A stretch of DNA of 64,000 nt. It comes from Danxiaibacter flavus (GTDB lineage Bacteria; Bacteroidota; Bacteroidia; Chitinophagales; Chitinophagaceae). The notes below the pieces were generated by a model that made no database searches, was not told the DNA's origin, and saw only the letters and a program-made list of their open reading frames with translations. The stretch is from contig NZ_JAULBC010000001.1 in the NCBI RefSeq assembly GCF_041060425.1, positions 1,178,001 to 1,242,000 on the forward strand, written 5' to 3'. Positions 34,087-42,557 of the stretch are shown piece by piece; the stretch's first letter is position 1; every line of letters begins with the position of its first letter. Both the position numbers and the translations under genes were made by a program.

Positions 34087-36099
34087 ATGTCAAGATTTTT
34101 GGTGCTCATATGTCTGTTTGCCGTAGCAGTATCATCGCTACGGGCGCAACAAGTCTGTTCGGCACTTGGTCAAAATTCATCCAGCGCTTTTCCGGTTTGC
34201 GGTACCGCTGTTTTTAAACAGACCTCTGTGCCAATTTGCGGAGGCAAACCCGTTCCCGGCCCATGTATATTTGATCATCTTACAGATAAAAACCCATTTT
34301 GGTATAGATTCACTTGTTTTAAGGGTGGAACATTGGGGTTTCTTATAACGCCAAATACATTGAGTGAAGATTATGACTGGCAACTATTTGATATAACAGG
34401 GCATGATCCTGTTGATGTTTTTCTTGTCCGCTCCCTGTTTGTATCATGCAACTGGAGTGGAGAACCGGGGTTGACGGGCGCTTCTTCAAACGGCACACAA
34501 AATGATGTTTGCGCCGGTTTCGGGAAGCCTAAATTTAGTTCAATGCCCAATCTGATTGAAGGACATCAATACTTGCTGCTTATCAGTCATTTTAGTGATA
34601 GTCAAAGCGGATATAGTCTTTCTTTTGGGGGAGGGACTGCAAGTATAATCGATCCGCTTGATCCGGCATTGTCTGAAGCTACTGCCTATTGTGGCGGATT
34701 AACCATACGAATTAAAGTAAACAAAAAAATGCGTTGCACATCTTTGGCCGCAGACGGAAGCGATTTTTCTGTTTCTACGGCAGCAGGCAAGATTGTAAGC
34801 GCAACCGGTGTTAGTTGTACTACCGGCTTTGATATGGATTTAATTGACCTCAAATTAAGCAACCCGCTACCTCCGGGAGATTATACTATTAATATGAAAA
34901 GGGGCGCGGATAATAATACTTTGCTCGACTATTGCGATAGGGAAATTCCAGAGGGAAGTAGCCTTAAAGTTACTGTCTATCCGTTGGAGCCTACGCCAAT
35001 GGACAGTGTAAAGCCGGTTGTTTGTGCGCCTGATCAGTTAGAACTTGTATTCAGAAGTCCGATGCTATGTAGTAGTATAGCCAAAGATGGAAGTGATTTT
35101 GTTGTCTCCGGTCCGTCGGCAGTAACTATAAAAAGCGCTGCGGGCGTTTGTGACGATCAGGGGAGCACTACAAGCATTAAGCTTCAGTTATCCGAAGCAA
35201 TAAAGGTCGGAGGACTTTATACGATTAAACTGCAGCATGGAACTGATGGAAATTCCATTTTTGACGTCTGCTCTAAAGAAACGCCCGTTGGATCATCCAT
35301 CGATCTAAAAGTTGCAGATGTTGTTAATGCAAGTTATACGATGAATGTAAGTTATGGTTGCAAGCAGGATACTGTGTACTTAATTAACGATGGCAGTGGC
35401 GGTGTAAATAAATGGAACTGGTTTATTGATAGTACATCTTTTAGTCAGCAGCAATCACCGGTAATGTTCTTTTCTGATTTTGGTGATCATTCTATTACCC
35501 TTGCAGTTTCTAACGGAGTTTGTAGTGATACTGTCTCCGGAATGTTGCAACTAAACAATAAACTAAAAGCAGTTTTTGAAGCACCGACAGATGTTTGTCC
35601 GGGTGATCTGGTTACGATAAAAAACAACAGCATCGGCAATATAACTTCCTTTACCTGGGACTTTGATAACGGAACAAGAAGCACGCAAAGCAGCCCGCAG
35701 CCGCAATCTTTTGCACCTCCTCAAAGAGGGTTGGAAAAATGGTATACCTTAAGCCTGGTAGTACAGAACCAATACAATTGTTTTGATACGGCAACACAGA
35801 AAATCCGCGCACTCGCAAGTTGTTTTGTTGCTGTGCCTACTGCATTTACACCCAACAATGACGGATTAAATGACTTTCTATACCCATTGAATGGTTACAA
35901 AACAACCGACCTGGAATTCAAAGTATACAATCGTTTGGGGCAGTTGGTATTTGAAACAAGAAACTGGACCAACAAGTGGGATGGAACCTACAAAGGCAAT
36001 CCACAACCGACAGGCACTTATGTATGGATGTTGACCTATACAGATGTAGAAACCAAACAGAAGTATAGTTATAAGGGGACTTCGCTGCTGATGAGGTGA
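34087..36099 (+). CDS. Large secreted protein with gliding-motility-type C-terminal domain (CHU_C, T9SS cargo)
   Basis: A 670-residue exported protein. The signal peptide is MSRFLVLICLFAVAVSSLRAQ. The N-terminal third has the cysteine-rich segment CSALGQNSSSAFPVCGTAVFKQ and a lectin/jelly-roll-like region. Two repeats of about 120 residues follow, each with CSSIAKDGSDF or CTSLAADGSDF and a matching GxYTIxxxxGxDxNxxxDxC motif. A PKD-like domain at about 440-575 contains FTWDFDNGT. The last 90 residues (CFVAVPTAFTPNNDGLNDFLYPL to YKGTSLLMR) are the gliding-motility-associated C-terminal domain, which marks type IX secretion and anchoring at the cell surface. The likely role is surface adhesion. 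I start at the ATG at 34087. Confidence 0.85.
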   Translation: MSRFLVLICLFAVAVSSLRAQQVCSALGQNSSSAFPVCGTAVFKQTSVPICGGKPVPGPCIFDHLTDKNPFWYRFTCFKGGTLGFLITPNTLSEDYDWQLFDITGHDPVDVFLVRSLFVSCNWSGEPGLTGASSNGTQNDVCAGFGKPKFSSMPNLIEGHQYLLLISHFSDSQSGYSLSFGGGTASIIDPLDPALSEATAYCGGLTIRIKVNKKMRCTSLAADGSDFSVSTAAGKIVSATGVSCTTGFDMDLIDLKLSNPLPPGDYTINMKRGADNNTLLDYCDREIPEGSSLKVTVYPLEPTPMDSVKPVVCAPDQLELVFRSPMLCSSIAKDGSDFVVSGPSAVTIKSAAGVCDDQGSTTSIKLQLSEAIKVGGLYTIKLQHGTDGNSIFDVCSKETPVGSSIDLKVADVVNASYTMNVSYGCKQDTVYLINDGSGGVNKWNWFIDSTSFSQQQSPVMFFSDFGDHSITLAVSNGVCSDTVSGMLQLNNKLKAVFEAPTDVCPGDLVTIKNNSIGNITSFTWDFDNGTRSTQSSPQPQSFAPPQRGLEKWYTLSLVVQNQYNCFDTATQKIRALASCFVAVPTAFTPNNDGLNDFLYPLNGYKTTDLEFKVYNRLGQLVFETRNWTNKWDGTYKGNPQPTGTYVWMLTYTDVETKQKYSYKGTSLLMR

Positions 36100-36104
36100 G
36101 GGAA

Positions 36105-36132
36105 GCTTAAAGCCTAAAGCTTAAAGCTTAGA
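36105..36132 (+). repeat. GCTTAAA/GCCTAAA heptamer array (copy 1)
   Basis: Four 7-mers in register (GCTTAAA, GCCTAAA, GCTTAAA, GCTTAGA), then ACCTGGGTGAT. The whole block is repeated about 124 bp downstream. Confidence 0.75.
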
Positions 36133-36228
36133 ACCTGGGTGATGACTTGAATGTTGTTTTTTCTTCTTTTTTAGTAATTAATACTGATTGAAGGGCATTT
36201 GAGGCGTCTCTGTGGCAAATAGAAGAAG

Positions 36229-36256
36229 GCTTAAAGCCTAAAGCTCAAAGCTTAGA
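36229..36256 (+). repeat. GCTTAAA/GCCTAAA heptamer array (copy 2)
   Basis: GCTTAAA, GCCTAAA, GCTCAAA, GCTTAGA, then ACCGGGGTGAT, a near copy of 36105-36143. The T-rich sequence after each copy is also loosely similar, so the segment looks like an old tandem duplication. Confidence 0.75.
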
Positions 36257-36364
36257 ACCGGGGTGATAACTGCGATTAAATATCTTCTCTTTTTTGATAA
36301 CTAAAGTCTGCTGAACGCATCTGGTTTTGCAAATATAAATTTGCTGTATTTTATAAAACAAAAA

Positions 36365-36388
36365 ACTGCGGAACAATCATTCCGCAGT
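36365..36388 (-). terminator. Intrinsic terminator of the thr operon
   Basis: ACTGCGGAA (36365-36373) pairs with TTCCGCAGT (36380-36388). On the minus strand the stem is followed by TTTTGTTTTAT. It ends the thrA-thrB-thrC transcript. Confidence 0.85.
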
Positions 36389-36411
36389 CTGTATATATCA
36401 TCAGGCGACAA

Positions 36412-36453
36412 GTTTTAAGTTTTAAGCTTTGAGCTTTAGGCTTTAAGCTTAAC
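36412..36453 (-). repeat. Heptamer array overlapping the thrC stop codon
   Basis: Six 7-mers in register on the plus strand: GTTTTAA twice, GCTTTGA, GCTTTAG, GCTTTAA, GCTTAAC. The stop codon of thrC (36449-36451) is inside the last unit. Confidence 0.75.
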
Positions 36454-37741
36454 GCATCATCCACTCTTTCAATGCATCAAATCCTGCTTTCATTTCAATA
36501 CTTTGTTTTGATTTGCCCTGCAGGTATTGCACACTTTCAGGAAATTCAATTTTTGTATTGGTTGACTGCTCCACTACTTCAGGGAACTTTACAGGATGCG
36601 CAGTCTCAAGGAAAAATCCTTTTTGATCGCTGTGTTCAGAGAGATATTCGTTCAAAGCATAATAGCCCACTGCGCCATGCGGGTCCAAAGTATAATGATG
36701 CTCGTTGTATACTTTTTTTATTGTGGCAGCAGTTGTCGCATCATCAATGCTGGTACTGCTGAATATCTTTTTCAGATCAGAGACTTCCTGTCCGAATAAT
36801 TCCATTATACGCACAAAGTTGCTTGGATTACCCACATCCATTGCATTAGAAATGGTTGCGATAGCAGCCTTTGGCTTATATTCTCCGGTTTGTAAAAAGT
36901 TGGGAACAACATCATTTACGTTGCAGGCAGCTATAAAATGCTCTACAGGTAATCCGGATTTATAAGCGATCACGCCGGCGCAGATGTTTCCAAAATTACC
37001 GCTGGGTACGCATATAACGGGTGCGCCACTATGCTGCCACTGCTGATATGCAAAGAAGTAATACAATTGCTGTGGCAGCCAGCGCGCCACATTGATGGAG
37101 TTTGCAGATGTTAAAGAATACTTTTCGTTAAGATCAGTATCAGCAAAAGCCTGCTTTACCATTGCCTGACAGTCATCAAATGTACCTTCAACTTCAAGAG
37201 CAGTGATGTTTTGTCCGAGTGTGGTAAGCTGAAGTTCCTGGATTGGACTTACTTTTCCCTGAGGATAAAGTATAACTACATCAACGCCCTCAACCCCTAA
37301 AAAGCCATTAGCCACAGCTCCGCCGGTATCACCGGATGTTGCCACCAGTACTGTTGTGTGTTGATTGCTGTTTCGATTAAAATAACCCAGGCAGCGGCTC
37401 ATAAAACGTGCACCTACATCTTTGAATGCAAGTGTTGGTCCGTGGAAAAGTTCCAATGAAGAAATGCGTTCTGTAACAGGAACCAATGGAAACTCAAAAT
37501 TGATCGTCTCGCTTACAATTTTTTGCAAAACTTCATCCGGAATGCTTCCTGCAACATAAGGCTTCATTACGGTAAAGCCAATCTCATCTTTTGAGTAAGA
37601 CTTTATGTTGGCAACAAAATCTTTTGGTAACGAAGGAATACTTTCAGGAAAGTATAAACCTTTATCGGGAGCCTGTCCTTTAACTGCAGCTTCAGCAAAG
37701 CTTACCGCGGGTGACTGTTTTTGTAGACTATAATAGTTCAT
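36449..37741 (-). CDS. thrC: Threonine synthase
   Basis: A 430-residue PLP enzyme converting O-phosphohomoserine to threonine. The N-terminal FAEAAVKGQAPDKGLYFPESIP is typical of ThrC. The PLP lysine is in LFHGPTLAFKDVGARFMSR, VLVATSGDTGGAVANGFL is the phosphate-binding loop, and SANSINVARWLPQQLYYFFAY and CVPSGNFGNICAGVIA follow. The C-terminal part has LDPHGAVGYYAL and ETAHPVKFPEVVE. The frame extends upstream through an array of heptamers to 37822, but the ThrC family begins near MNYYSLQ, so I use the ATG at 37741. It is the last gene of thrA-thrB-thrC, about 90 bp after thrB. Confidence 0.95.
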   Translation of the reverse strand: MNYYSLQKQSPAVSFAEAAVKGQAPDKGLYFPESIPSLPKDFVANIKSYSKDEIGFTVMKPYVAGSIPDEVLQKIVSETINFEFPLVPVTERISSLELFHGPTLAFKDVGARFMSRCLGYFNRNSNQHTTVLVATSGDTGGAVANGFLGVEGVDVVILYPQGKVSPIQELQLTTLGQNITALEVEGTFDDCQAMVKQAFADTDLNEKYSLTSANSINVARWLPQQLYYFFAYQQWQHSGAPVICVPSGNFGNICAGVIAYKSGLPVEHFIAACNVNDVVPNFLQTGEYKPKAAIATISNAMDVGNPSNFVRIMELFGQEVSDLKKIFSSTSIDDATTAATIKKVYNEHHYTLDPHGAVGYYALNEYLSEHSDQKGFFLETAHPVKFPEVVEQSTNTKIEFPESVQYLQGKSKQSIEMKAGFDALKEWMMR

Positions 37742-37763
37742 TGTTAGTTGGATGATGAAAAAA

Positions 37764-37805
37764 GTGAATGGTGAAAAGTGAATGGTCAATAGTGAATAGT
37801 CAATG
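37764..37805 (-). repeat. GTGAATG-type heptamer array between thrB and thrC
   Basis: Six 7-mers in register (GTGAATG, GTGAAAA, GTGAATG, GTCAATA, GTGAATA, GTCAATG), ending 22 bp upstream of the thrC start on the minus strand. Confidence 0.75.
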
Positions 37806-37830
37806 TTGTTCTTAACGTACAACGTATAAC

Positions 37831-38778
37831 TTATAACTTCTCTACGCTCCTCACTCTCACACCTTCAGTATTAATGCTTGTTACATGTGTATGGAAATCG
37901 ATACCGATGCGTGTGTAAACCTGCTCCATTGCAAGAGATACTTGTTTCGCTGTTTCCGCATCTTTACTAAGCATAAAAATAGAAGGGCCGGAGCCGGAAA
38001 TACCACCGCCCAATGCGCCTGCTTCTTTGCTCAGTTTCTTTACTTCGTCAAAACCAGGAATCAGGATACTGCGTACCGGTTCTATAATAACATCTTCAAG
38101 TGAACGGCCGATCAGATCATAATCACCTTTAATAAAACCAGCTACGAGACCTGCAATATTGCCCCATTGTCTGATGGCATCACGCAGCAATACATTTTGC
38201 CTGAGGATTTGCCGTGCATCAGCCGTCCGCACTTCAATCTGCGGGTGCACAACTGTTACATGCAACGGCGGAGCCTCTATGCTCACAATATCAAGCGGGT
38301 GTATCGATCTGATGAGTGTAACGCCGCCAAAAATGCAAGGTGCAATATTATCAGCGTGTTTCACACCGCTGGCAACTTTTTCACCAAACATCGCAAAGCG
38401 AACAAGGTCATCTTTTGAAAAGCGATTGTCGAGGAGGTGATTGGCAGCAACAACGGCACCAGCCGCGCTTGCTGCGCTGGAACCAATACCACTGCCTGGT
38501 TTAATGATCTTTTTGCTTACTAACGTAAGACCCTTTACGTCCGGAGTTTCATCCAGCAACGCCAGTAAAGCAGCGCCGCTTACATTTTTTTCAGCTTCAG
38601 TCGGAAGGTCATAATCATCATTGTTGATAATATGAACGCCCGGTTCATCGCTCAGGTAAACGGCAAGCTCGTCGCAAGGTTCATTCAATGCAAAGCCCAG
38701 TATATCAAACCCGCACACAACATTCGCCACAGTTGCAGAGGGATAAGCAACAGCTCCCGCACCGGTTATATTCATCAT
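37831..38778 (-). CDS. thrB: Homoserine kinase
   Basis: A 315-residue GHMP kinase that phosphorylates homoserine. Family motifs in order are YPSATVANVVCGFDILGFALNEPCDE at the N-terminus, the ATP loop IIKPGSGIGSSAASAAGAVVAANHLL near residue 95, DNIAPCIFGGVTLI, and the C-terminal GALGGGISGSGPSIFML. All match ThrB. The start is uncertain among Met at 38808, 38778 and 38775; the family usually begins within about 20 residues of the ATVAN motif, so 38778 is used. It lies between thrA and thrC, with a heptamer-rich spacer before it. Confidence 0.93.
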   Translation of the reverse strand: MMNITGAGAVAYPSATVANVVCGFDILGFALNEPCDELAVYLSDEPGVHIINNDDYDLPTEAEKNVSGAALLALLDETPDVKGLTLVSKKIIKPGSGIGSSAASAAGAVVAANHLLDNRFSKDDLVRFAMFGEKVASGVKHADNIAPCIFGGVTLIRSIHPLDIVSIEAPPLHVTVVHPQIEVRTADARQILRQNVLLRDAIRQWGNIAGLVAGFIKGDYDLIGRSLEDVIIEPVRSILIPGFDEVKKLSKEAGALGGGISGSGPSIFMLSKDAETAKQVSLAMEQVYTRIGIDFHTHVTSINTEGVRVRSVEKL

Positions 38779-38820
38779 GGTTGTTACTTGTTGGTTGTTT
38801 GGTAACATCGGTTAAAATTT

Positions 38821-38855
38821 AAATTCAAAAGTCAAAATTCAAAAGCCAAAATCAA
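38821..38855 (-). repeat. AAATTCA/AAAGTCA heptamer array between thrA and thrB
   Basis: Five 7-mers in register: AAATTCA, AAAGTCA, AAATTCA, AAAGCCA, AAATCAA. They lie about 43 bp upstream of the thrB start. Confidence 0.7.
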
Positions 38856-38921
38856 GGCCGCCTAAAATGACGTGTGATCAAGTTATGTGTTTTTAACTTT
38901 TTAATTTTGACTTTTTACTTT

Positions 38922-41369
38922 CTACGGTGCTGCAATTCTTAATATATCCGCAAACACACCGCTGGCAGTTACATCTGCTCCGGCACCTGCACCTTTAACC
39001 ACCAAAGGCTGGTCAGTATAGCGCTGGGTATAGAATAATACTATATTATCCTTGCCATACAGGTGGTAAAAATCAGAGTGTGACGGTATATGTTGCAGGC
39101 CAACATTCGCCTTGCCATTTTCGAAAGATGCAACAAATTTCAGCTTGCAATTTTTAGCGGCTGCTTCTTCGTATAAAGCTTTGAAGTGTGCTTCCTGGTT
39201 GGCCATTTCTTTGTAAAAATCATCTACACTTCCGTCAAAACAGCTGGCTGGCAAGAAGTAATTGTTGGTAATATCATCCATTTCAATTTGTTCCCCTGCT
39301 TCACGGGCAAGTATCATTATTTTACGCATCACGTCAGTGCCGCCAAGATCAAGTCTTGGATCCGGTTCTGTATAGCCTTCATCCTGTGCCTGCTTAACAA
39401 CTTCGGCAAACGGACGGCTTCCATCATAATTATTGAACACAAAGTTCAGTGTGCCCGATAATACCGCTTGTATTTTATTCACCTGGTCACCACTTCTTCT
39501 CAAATCGTTCAGCGTTCCTATAACCGGTAATCCTGCTCCAACATTTGTTTCGAAACGGTATTCAGCGTTAAATTCTCTTGCCGTAGATTTTAATTGTGAA
39601 TAATTGCTATACGGTGATGACGCTGCAATTTTGTTACACGCAACAATCGAAATACTTTTTTCAAGCAGCCTGTTGTAAACCGCAGCTACATCAGCGTTTG
39701 CGGTAACATCAACAAATACTGAGTTACGTAGATTTTTATCTATAACAGTATCTACAAAGCGCTCCAACTCCATTGGTTGTGCATTTTTTAAAGCCTCTTT
39801 CCAACTGCGGAGATCAATCTCGTTACCATTATCGACAAACAGCATTTGTTTGCTGTTGGCAATACCGGTAACGCGCACTTGCAGGTTAAGATGTTCCAGT
39901 AAGAATTGTTTCTGCTGGTTGAGTTGTTCCATCAGCTTGCCACCAACATTGCCAACTCCAACTATAAATACGTTTAACTGTTTGTGGACAGATTCGAAGA
40001 ATGCTTCGTGTAAAACGTTCACACCTTTCTTCACATCAGCAACTGAAATCACTGCTGAAATGTTTCTTTCAGAAGATCCTTGTGCTATAGCTCTTATATT
40101 GATACCGTTTCTACCAAGGGCGCCAAACATTTTTCCGGCTATGCCCGGATGGCTTTTCATTTTATCTCCAACCAGTGCAATGATTGCATGGCCCTCTTCA
40201 ACCTTTAATGGATCAACCTTCTTCTGATTCAATTCTGTTTCGAATGCAGCATCAACAACATTTTTTGCCTTGGCTGCATCTGCGGCATTGATCGCAACGC
40301 AGATAGAATGTTCAGAAGAGCTTTGCGTGATAAGGATCACATTGATCTTTTCATTAGCCAACGCTTCAAACAATCTTTTTGAAAAACCCGGAATACCTAC
40401 CATGCCGCTACCTTCCAGGCTTAGTAATGTAACACTGTTTATGCTGGAAATGCCGGTAATGATTTCGCTGCCATCATGCTCGCCGGCGCTTTCAATCACA
40501 GTGCCGGCTTCATTTGGTGCAAAAGTGTTTTTAACCCAGGTAGGTATATTCTTTTGCATTACAGGTTGTATAGTAGGAGGGTAAATTACTTTGGCACCAA
40601 AATGCGAAAGTTCCATCGCTTCCTGGTATGAAGTGCGGTTGATGGTTTTGGCGTTGGCCACCCATCTTGGGTCAGCAGTCATCATACCTGTTACATCTGT
40701 CCATATTTCAAGAGCGGAAGCATCAAGGGCTGCTGCAAAGATGGCGGCAGTGTAATCAGAGCCACCTCTTCCTAACGTAGTAGTATTGCTGTTGGCGTCA
40801 GATGCTATAAATCCGGGAGCGAGAAATGCCTGTTTTCCGGAAGCAGCAACTGTGGAACTGATGATTTCATTTGTATCCTTAAAGTTAACTGCTGCAAAAC
40901 CGAAGTTATTGTTGGTTTTGATCAGTTTACGGCTGTCCAGCCATTCATGTTGAATATTGGCTGAAGACATGAATGCTGAAATGATCTTTGAAGAAAGCAG
41001 TTCACCAAAGCTGATGATACGGTCTTTGGTGCGAAGTGACAGTTCTCTTATATAGAATACACTATTGCATATTTCGTCCAGCTCATTAAAGTGCTGTTTT
41101 ACCATGCTAAGGCAACTGCTCTGATGTGTAACCGGCAGTAAAGCTCTGGCTGTGTCGAGATGCTTGGTTTCTAAGGCCTGAAGCACTTCTTTATAACTTT
41201 CGTCGCCCTTTTCTGCAAGGGTTCCCGCATTGATCAGTTGATCCGTAACGCCGCCCAATGCTGATACTACAACTACTTTTGGTTGTTGTTCATTTTTTAC
41301 TATCTGAACAACTTTCTGTATGTTTTCCGCATTGGCAACAGATGAGCCGCCGAATTTTAATACTTTCAT
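38922..41369 (-). CDS. thrA: Bifunctional aspartate kinase / homoserine dehydrogenase I
   Basis: An 815-residue fusion catalysing the first and third steps from aspartate to homoserine. The aspartokinase domain (about 1-285) begins MKVLKFGGSSVANAENIQ and includes TLGRGGSDYTAAIFAAALDASALEIWTDVTGM. Two ACT domains (about 305-455) bear SLEGSGMVGIPGFSKRLFEALA and IALVGDKMKSHPGIAGKMFGALG, which suggest feedback control by threonine as in other ThrA proteins. The homoserine dehydrogenase part (about 460-815) has FIVGVGNVGGKLMEQL, VACNKIAASSPYSNY, YRFETNVGAGLPVIGTLNDL and ARLDLGG-like DPRLDLGGTDVMRKIMILAREAG. It is the first gene of the thr operon. Length is normal. Confidence 0.96.
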   Translation of the reverse strand: MKVLKFGGSSVANAENIQKVVQIVKNEQQPKVVVVSALGGVTDQLINAGTLAEKGDESYKEVLQALETKHLDTARALLPVTHQSSCLSMVKQHFNELDEICNSVFYIRELSLRTKDRIISFGELLSSKIISAFMSSANIQHEWLDSRKLIKTNNNFGFAAVNFKDTNEIISSTVAASGKQAFLAPGFIASDANSNTTTLGRGGSDYTAAIFAAALDASALEIWTDVTGMMTADPRWVANAKTINRTSYQEAMELSHFGAKVIYPPTIQPVMQKNIPTWVKNTFAPNEAGTVIESAGEHDGSEIITGISSINSVTLLSLEGSGMVGIPGFSKRLFEALANEKINVILITQSSSEHSICVAINAADAAKAKNVVDAAFETELNQKKVDPLKVEEGHAIIALVGDKMKSHPGIAGKMFGALGRNGINIRAIAQGSSERNISAVISVADVKKGVNVLHEAFFESVHKQLNVFIVGVGNVGGKLMEQLNQQKQFLLEHLNLQVRVTGIANSKQMLFVDNGNEIDLRSWKEALKNAQPMELERFVDTVIDKNLRNSVFVDVTANADVAAVYNRLLEKSISIVACNKIAASSPYSNYSQLKSTAREFNAEYRFETNVGAGLPVIGTLNDLRRSGDQVNKIQAVLSGTLNFVFNNYDGSRPFAEVVKQAQDEGYTEPDPRLDLGGTDVMRKIMILAREAGEQIEMDDITNNYFLPASCFDGSVDDFYKEMANQEAHFKALYEEAAAKNCKLKFVASFENGKANVGLQHIPSHSDFYHLYGKDNIVLFYTQRYTDQPLVVKGAGAGADVTASGVFADILRIAAP

Positions 41370-41822
41370 ATAGATGCTCCCCGAAGATGGAACAGGGTGA
41401 TTTGCGTTTGGAAATAAGATTAGTTAGTTTGCACTTTTATTTTGAAATACCAGTAAAACAAAGGTTTCTTTTCAAAAGTCAGCTTAAAAAAGCCCCGATG
41501 GTGATATGATGAATTGCAACCCTTTACAGGGTTGTAATAATAATTGTAGTTGTAGCTGAAATAGCTACAGGCGTTGATGAGAAGATATGGTAGTTAGAAG
41601 TTGTCATTTTTTTATAACGGTGGTGAAGTTAAGCGACCGTATTTTTATAACAAGCGTTAGTATCAATGTTTTTTGCTTTTAAACAAAATATCTGCTGAAT
41701 TAGCCGTTTGCAGGTTGAATTAAAAAATCAGCCGGAATTACACCGATTGCATCAATTACGCAATCGTTTGATATTATTTTTTGGGTGAACAATGAGTAAT
41801 ATAGCAAACGATTATTTGCGCC
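41370..41822. other. 453-bp divergent region with two leader hairpins
   Basis: Spacer between thrA (minus) and the sigma factor (plus). It holds two perfect hairpins: CAACCCT-TTAC-AGGGTTG (41517-41534) and TGTAGCT-GAAAT-AGCTACA (41551-41569). Both could lie in the thrA 5' leader or be REP-like. The sequence is AT-rich elsewhere, with no gene seen and no Thr/Ile-rich leader peptide recognised. Confidence 0.5.
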
Positions 41823-42440
41823 GTGACTGAAAACAATACACCACAGCTTTTATTCCAGCAACTTGCCAACGGAGACCAGCGATCGCTTGAAATGCTTTAC
41901 AAGATGTATTATTCACGCCTGACCGGATTTGTTACAGGGTTTGTAAAGAACAAGGAATCTGCTGAAGAAGTTGTGTCTGATGTTTTTGTAAGCATCTGGC
42001 AGCAACGGGAAAAACTACCATCCATAGAGCATCCATCTACTTATCTTTTTACCTGTGCAAGAAACGCAGCACTCAATTACATCCGCAAGTTTGGTAACAG
42101 CAGGGTTGTTTTTATGGAAGATAGCGGCTGCGCGGTATTAACCGAAAATACCGATCCATCAAAAGAGCTTGAAAAGAAAGAGCTCATGATAAAAATGGAT
42201 CGTGCTATCGAGTCCCTTCCACTGCAGTGCAAAACAATTTTCAGGCTCGTCAAAGAACAAGGCTTTAAGTGCCGCGAAGTCGCAGAAATAATGAATCTTT
42301 CTACACGTACTGTTGAAACGCAAGTATACAAAGCTGTTAAAAAGCTGGATGAAGTACTATCCGAACGCCACACGTCATCTAATAAGCCATCGAACAAGGG
42401 CTCTTTTTTCTCCCTATTATTTTTTTTCTCTTTTTTTTAA
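41823..42440 (+). CDS. ECF RNA polymerase sigma factor (FecI/SigW type, SusCD-associated)
   Basis: A 205-residue sigma-70 family factor. Region 2 is LYKMYYSRLTGFVTGFVKNKESAEEVVSDVFVSIWQQREKL (about residues 24-65), and region 4 is MDRAIESLPLQCKTIFRLVKEQGFKCREVAEIMNLSTRTVETQVYKAVKKLDEVL (about 127-180). GTG at 41823 is the start needed to keep the N-terminal helix. The C-terminal tail FFSLLFFFSFF is encoded by a T-rich tract and is probably not functional domain sequence. The FecR anti-sigma gene follows, then SusC with an STN domain, so the sigma factor likely controls this locus in response to substrate binding at the outer membrane. Confidence 0.92.
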   Translation: MTENNTPQLLFQQLANGDQRSLEMLYKMYYSRLTGFVTGFVKNKESAEEVVSDVFVSIWQQREKLPSIEHPSTYLFTCARNAALNYIRKFGNSRVVFMEDSGCAVLTENTDPSKELEKKELMIKMDRAIESLPLQCKTIFRLVKEQGFKCREVAEIMNLSTRTVETQVYKAVKKLDEVLSERHTSSNKPSNKGSFFSLLFFFSFF

Positions 42441-42557
42441 TTCCGCGTACGTAGTTTTTCAAAAACGCGTGTCTGTATAGTTGCGCATAACAATCAACAA
42501 CGTTTTCTGAAAGGGGCAAACATCGCCTGTTTTAGAGTAACAAGATTGAATAACCTA

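Noticed and set aside
37742..37822. N-terminal extension of threonine synthase
   Set aside because: Encoded by the GTGAATG heptamers; the known ThrC start is at 37741.
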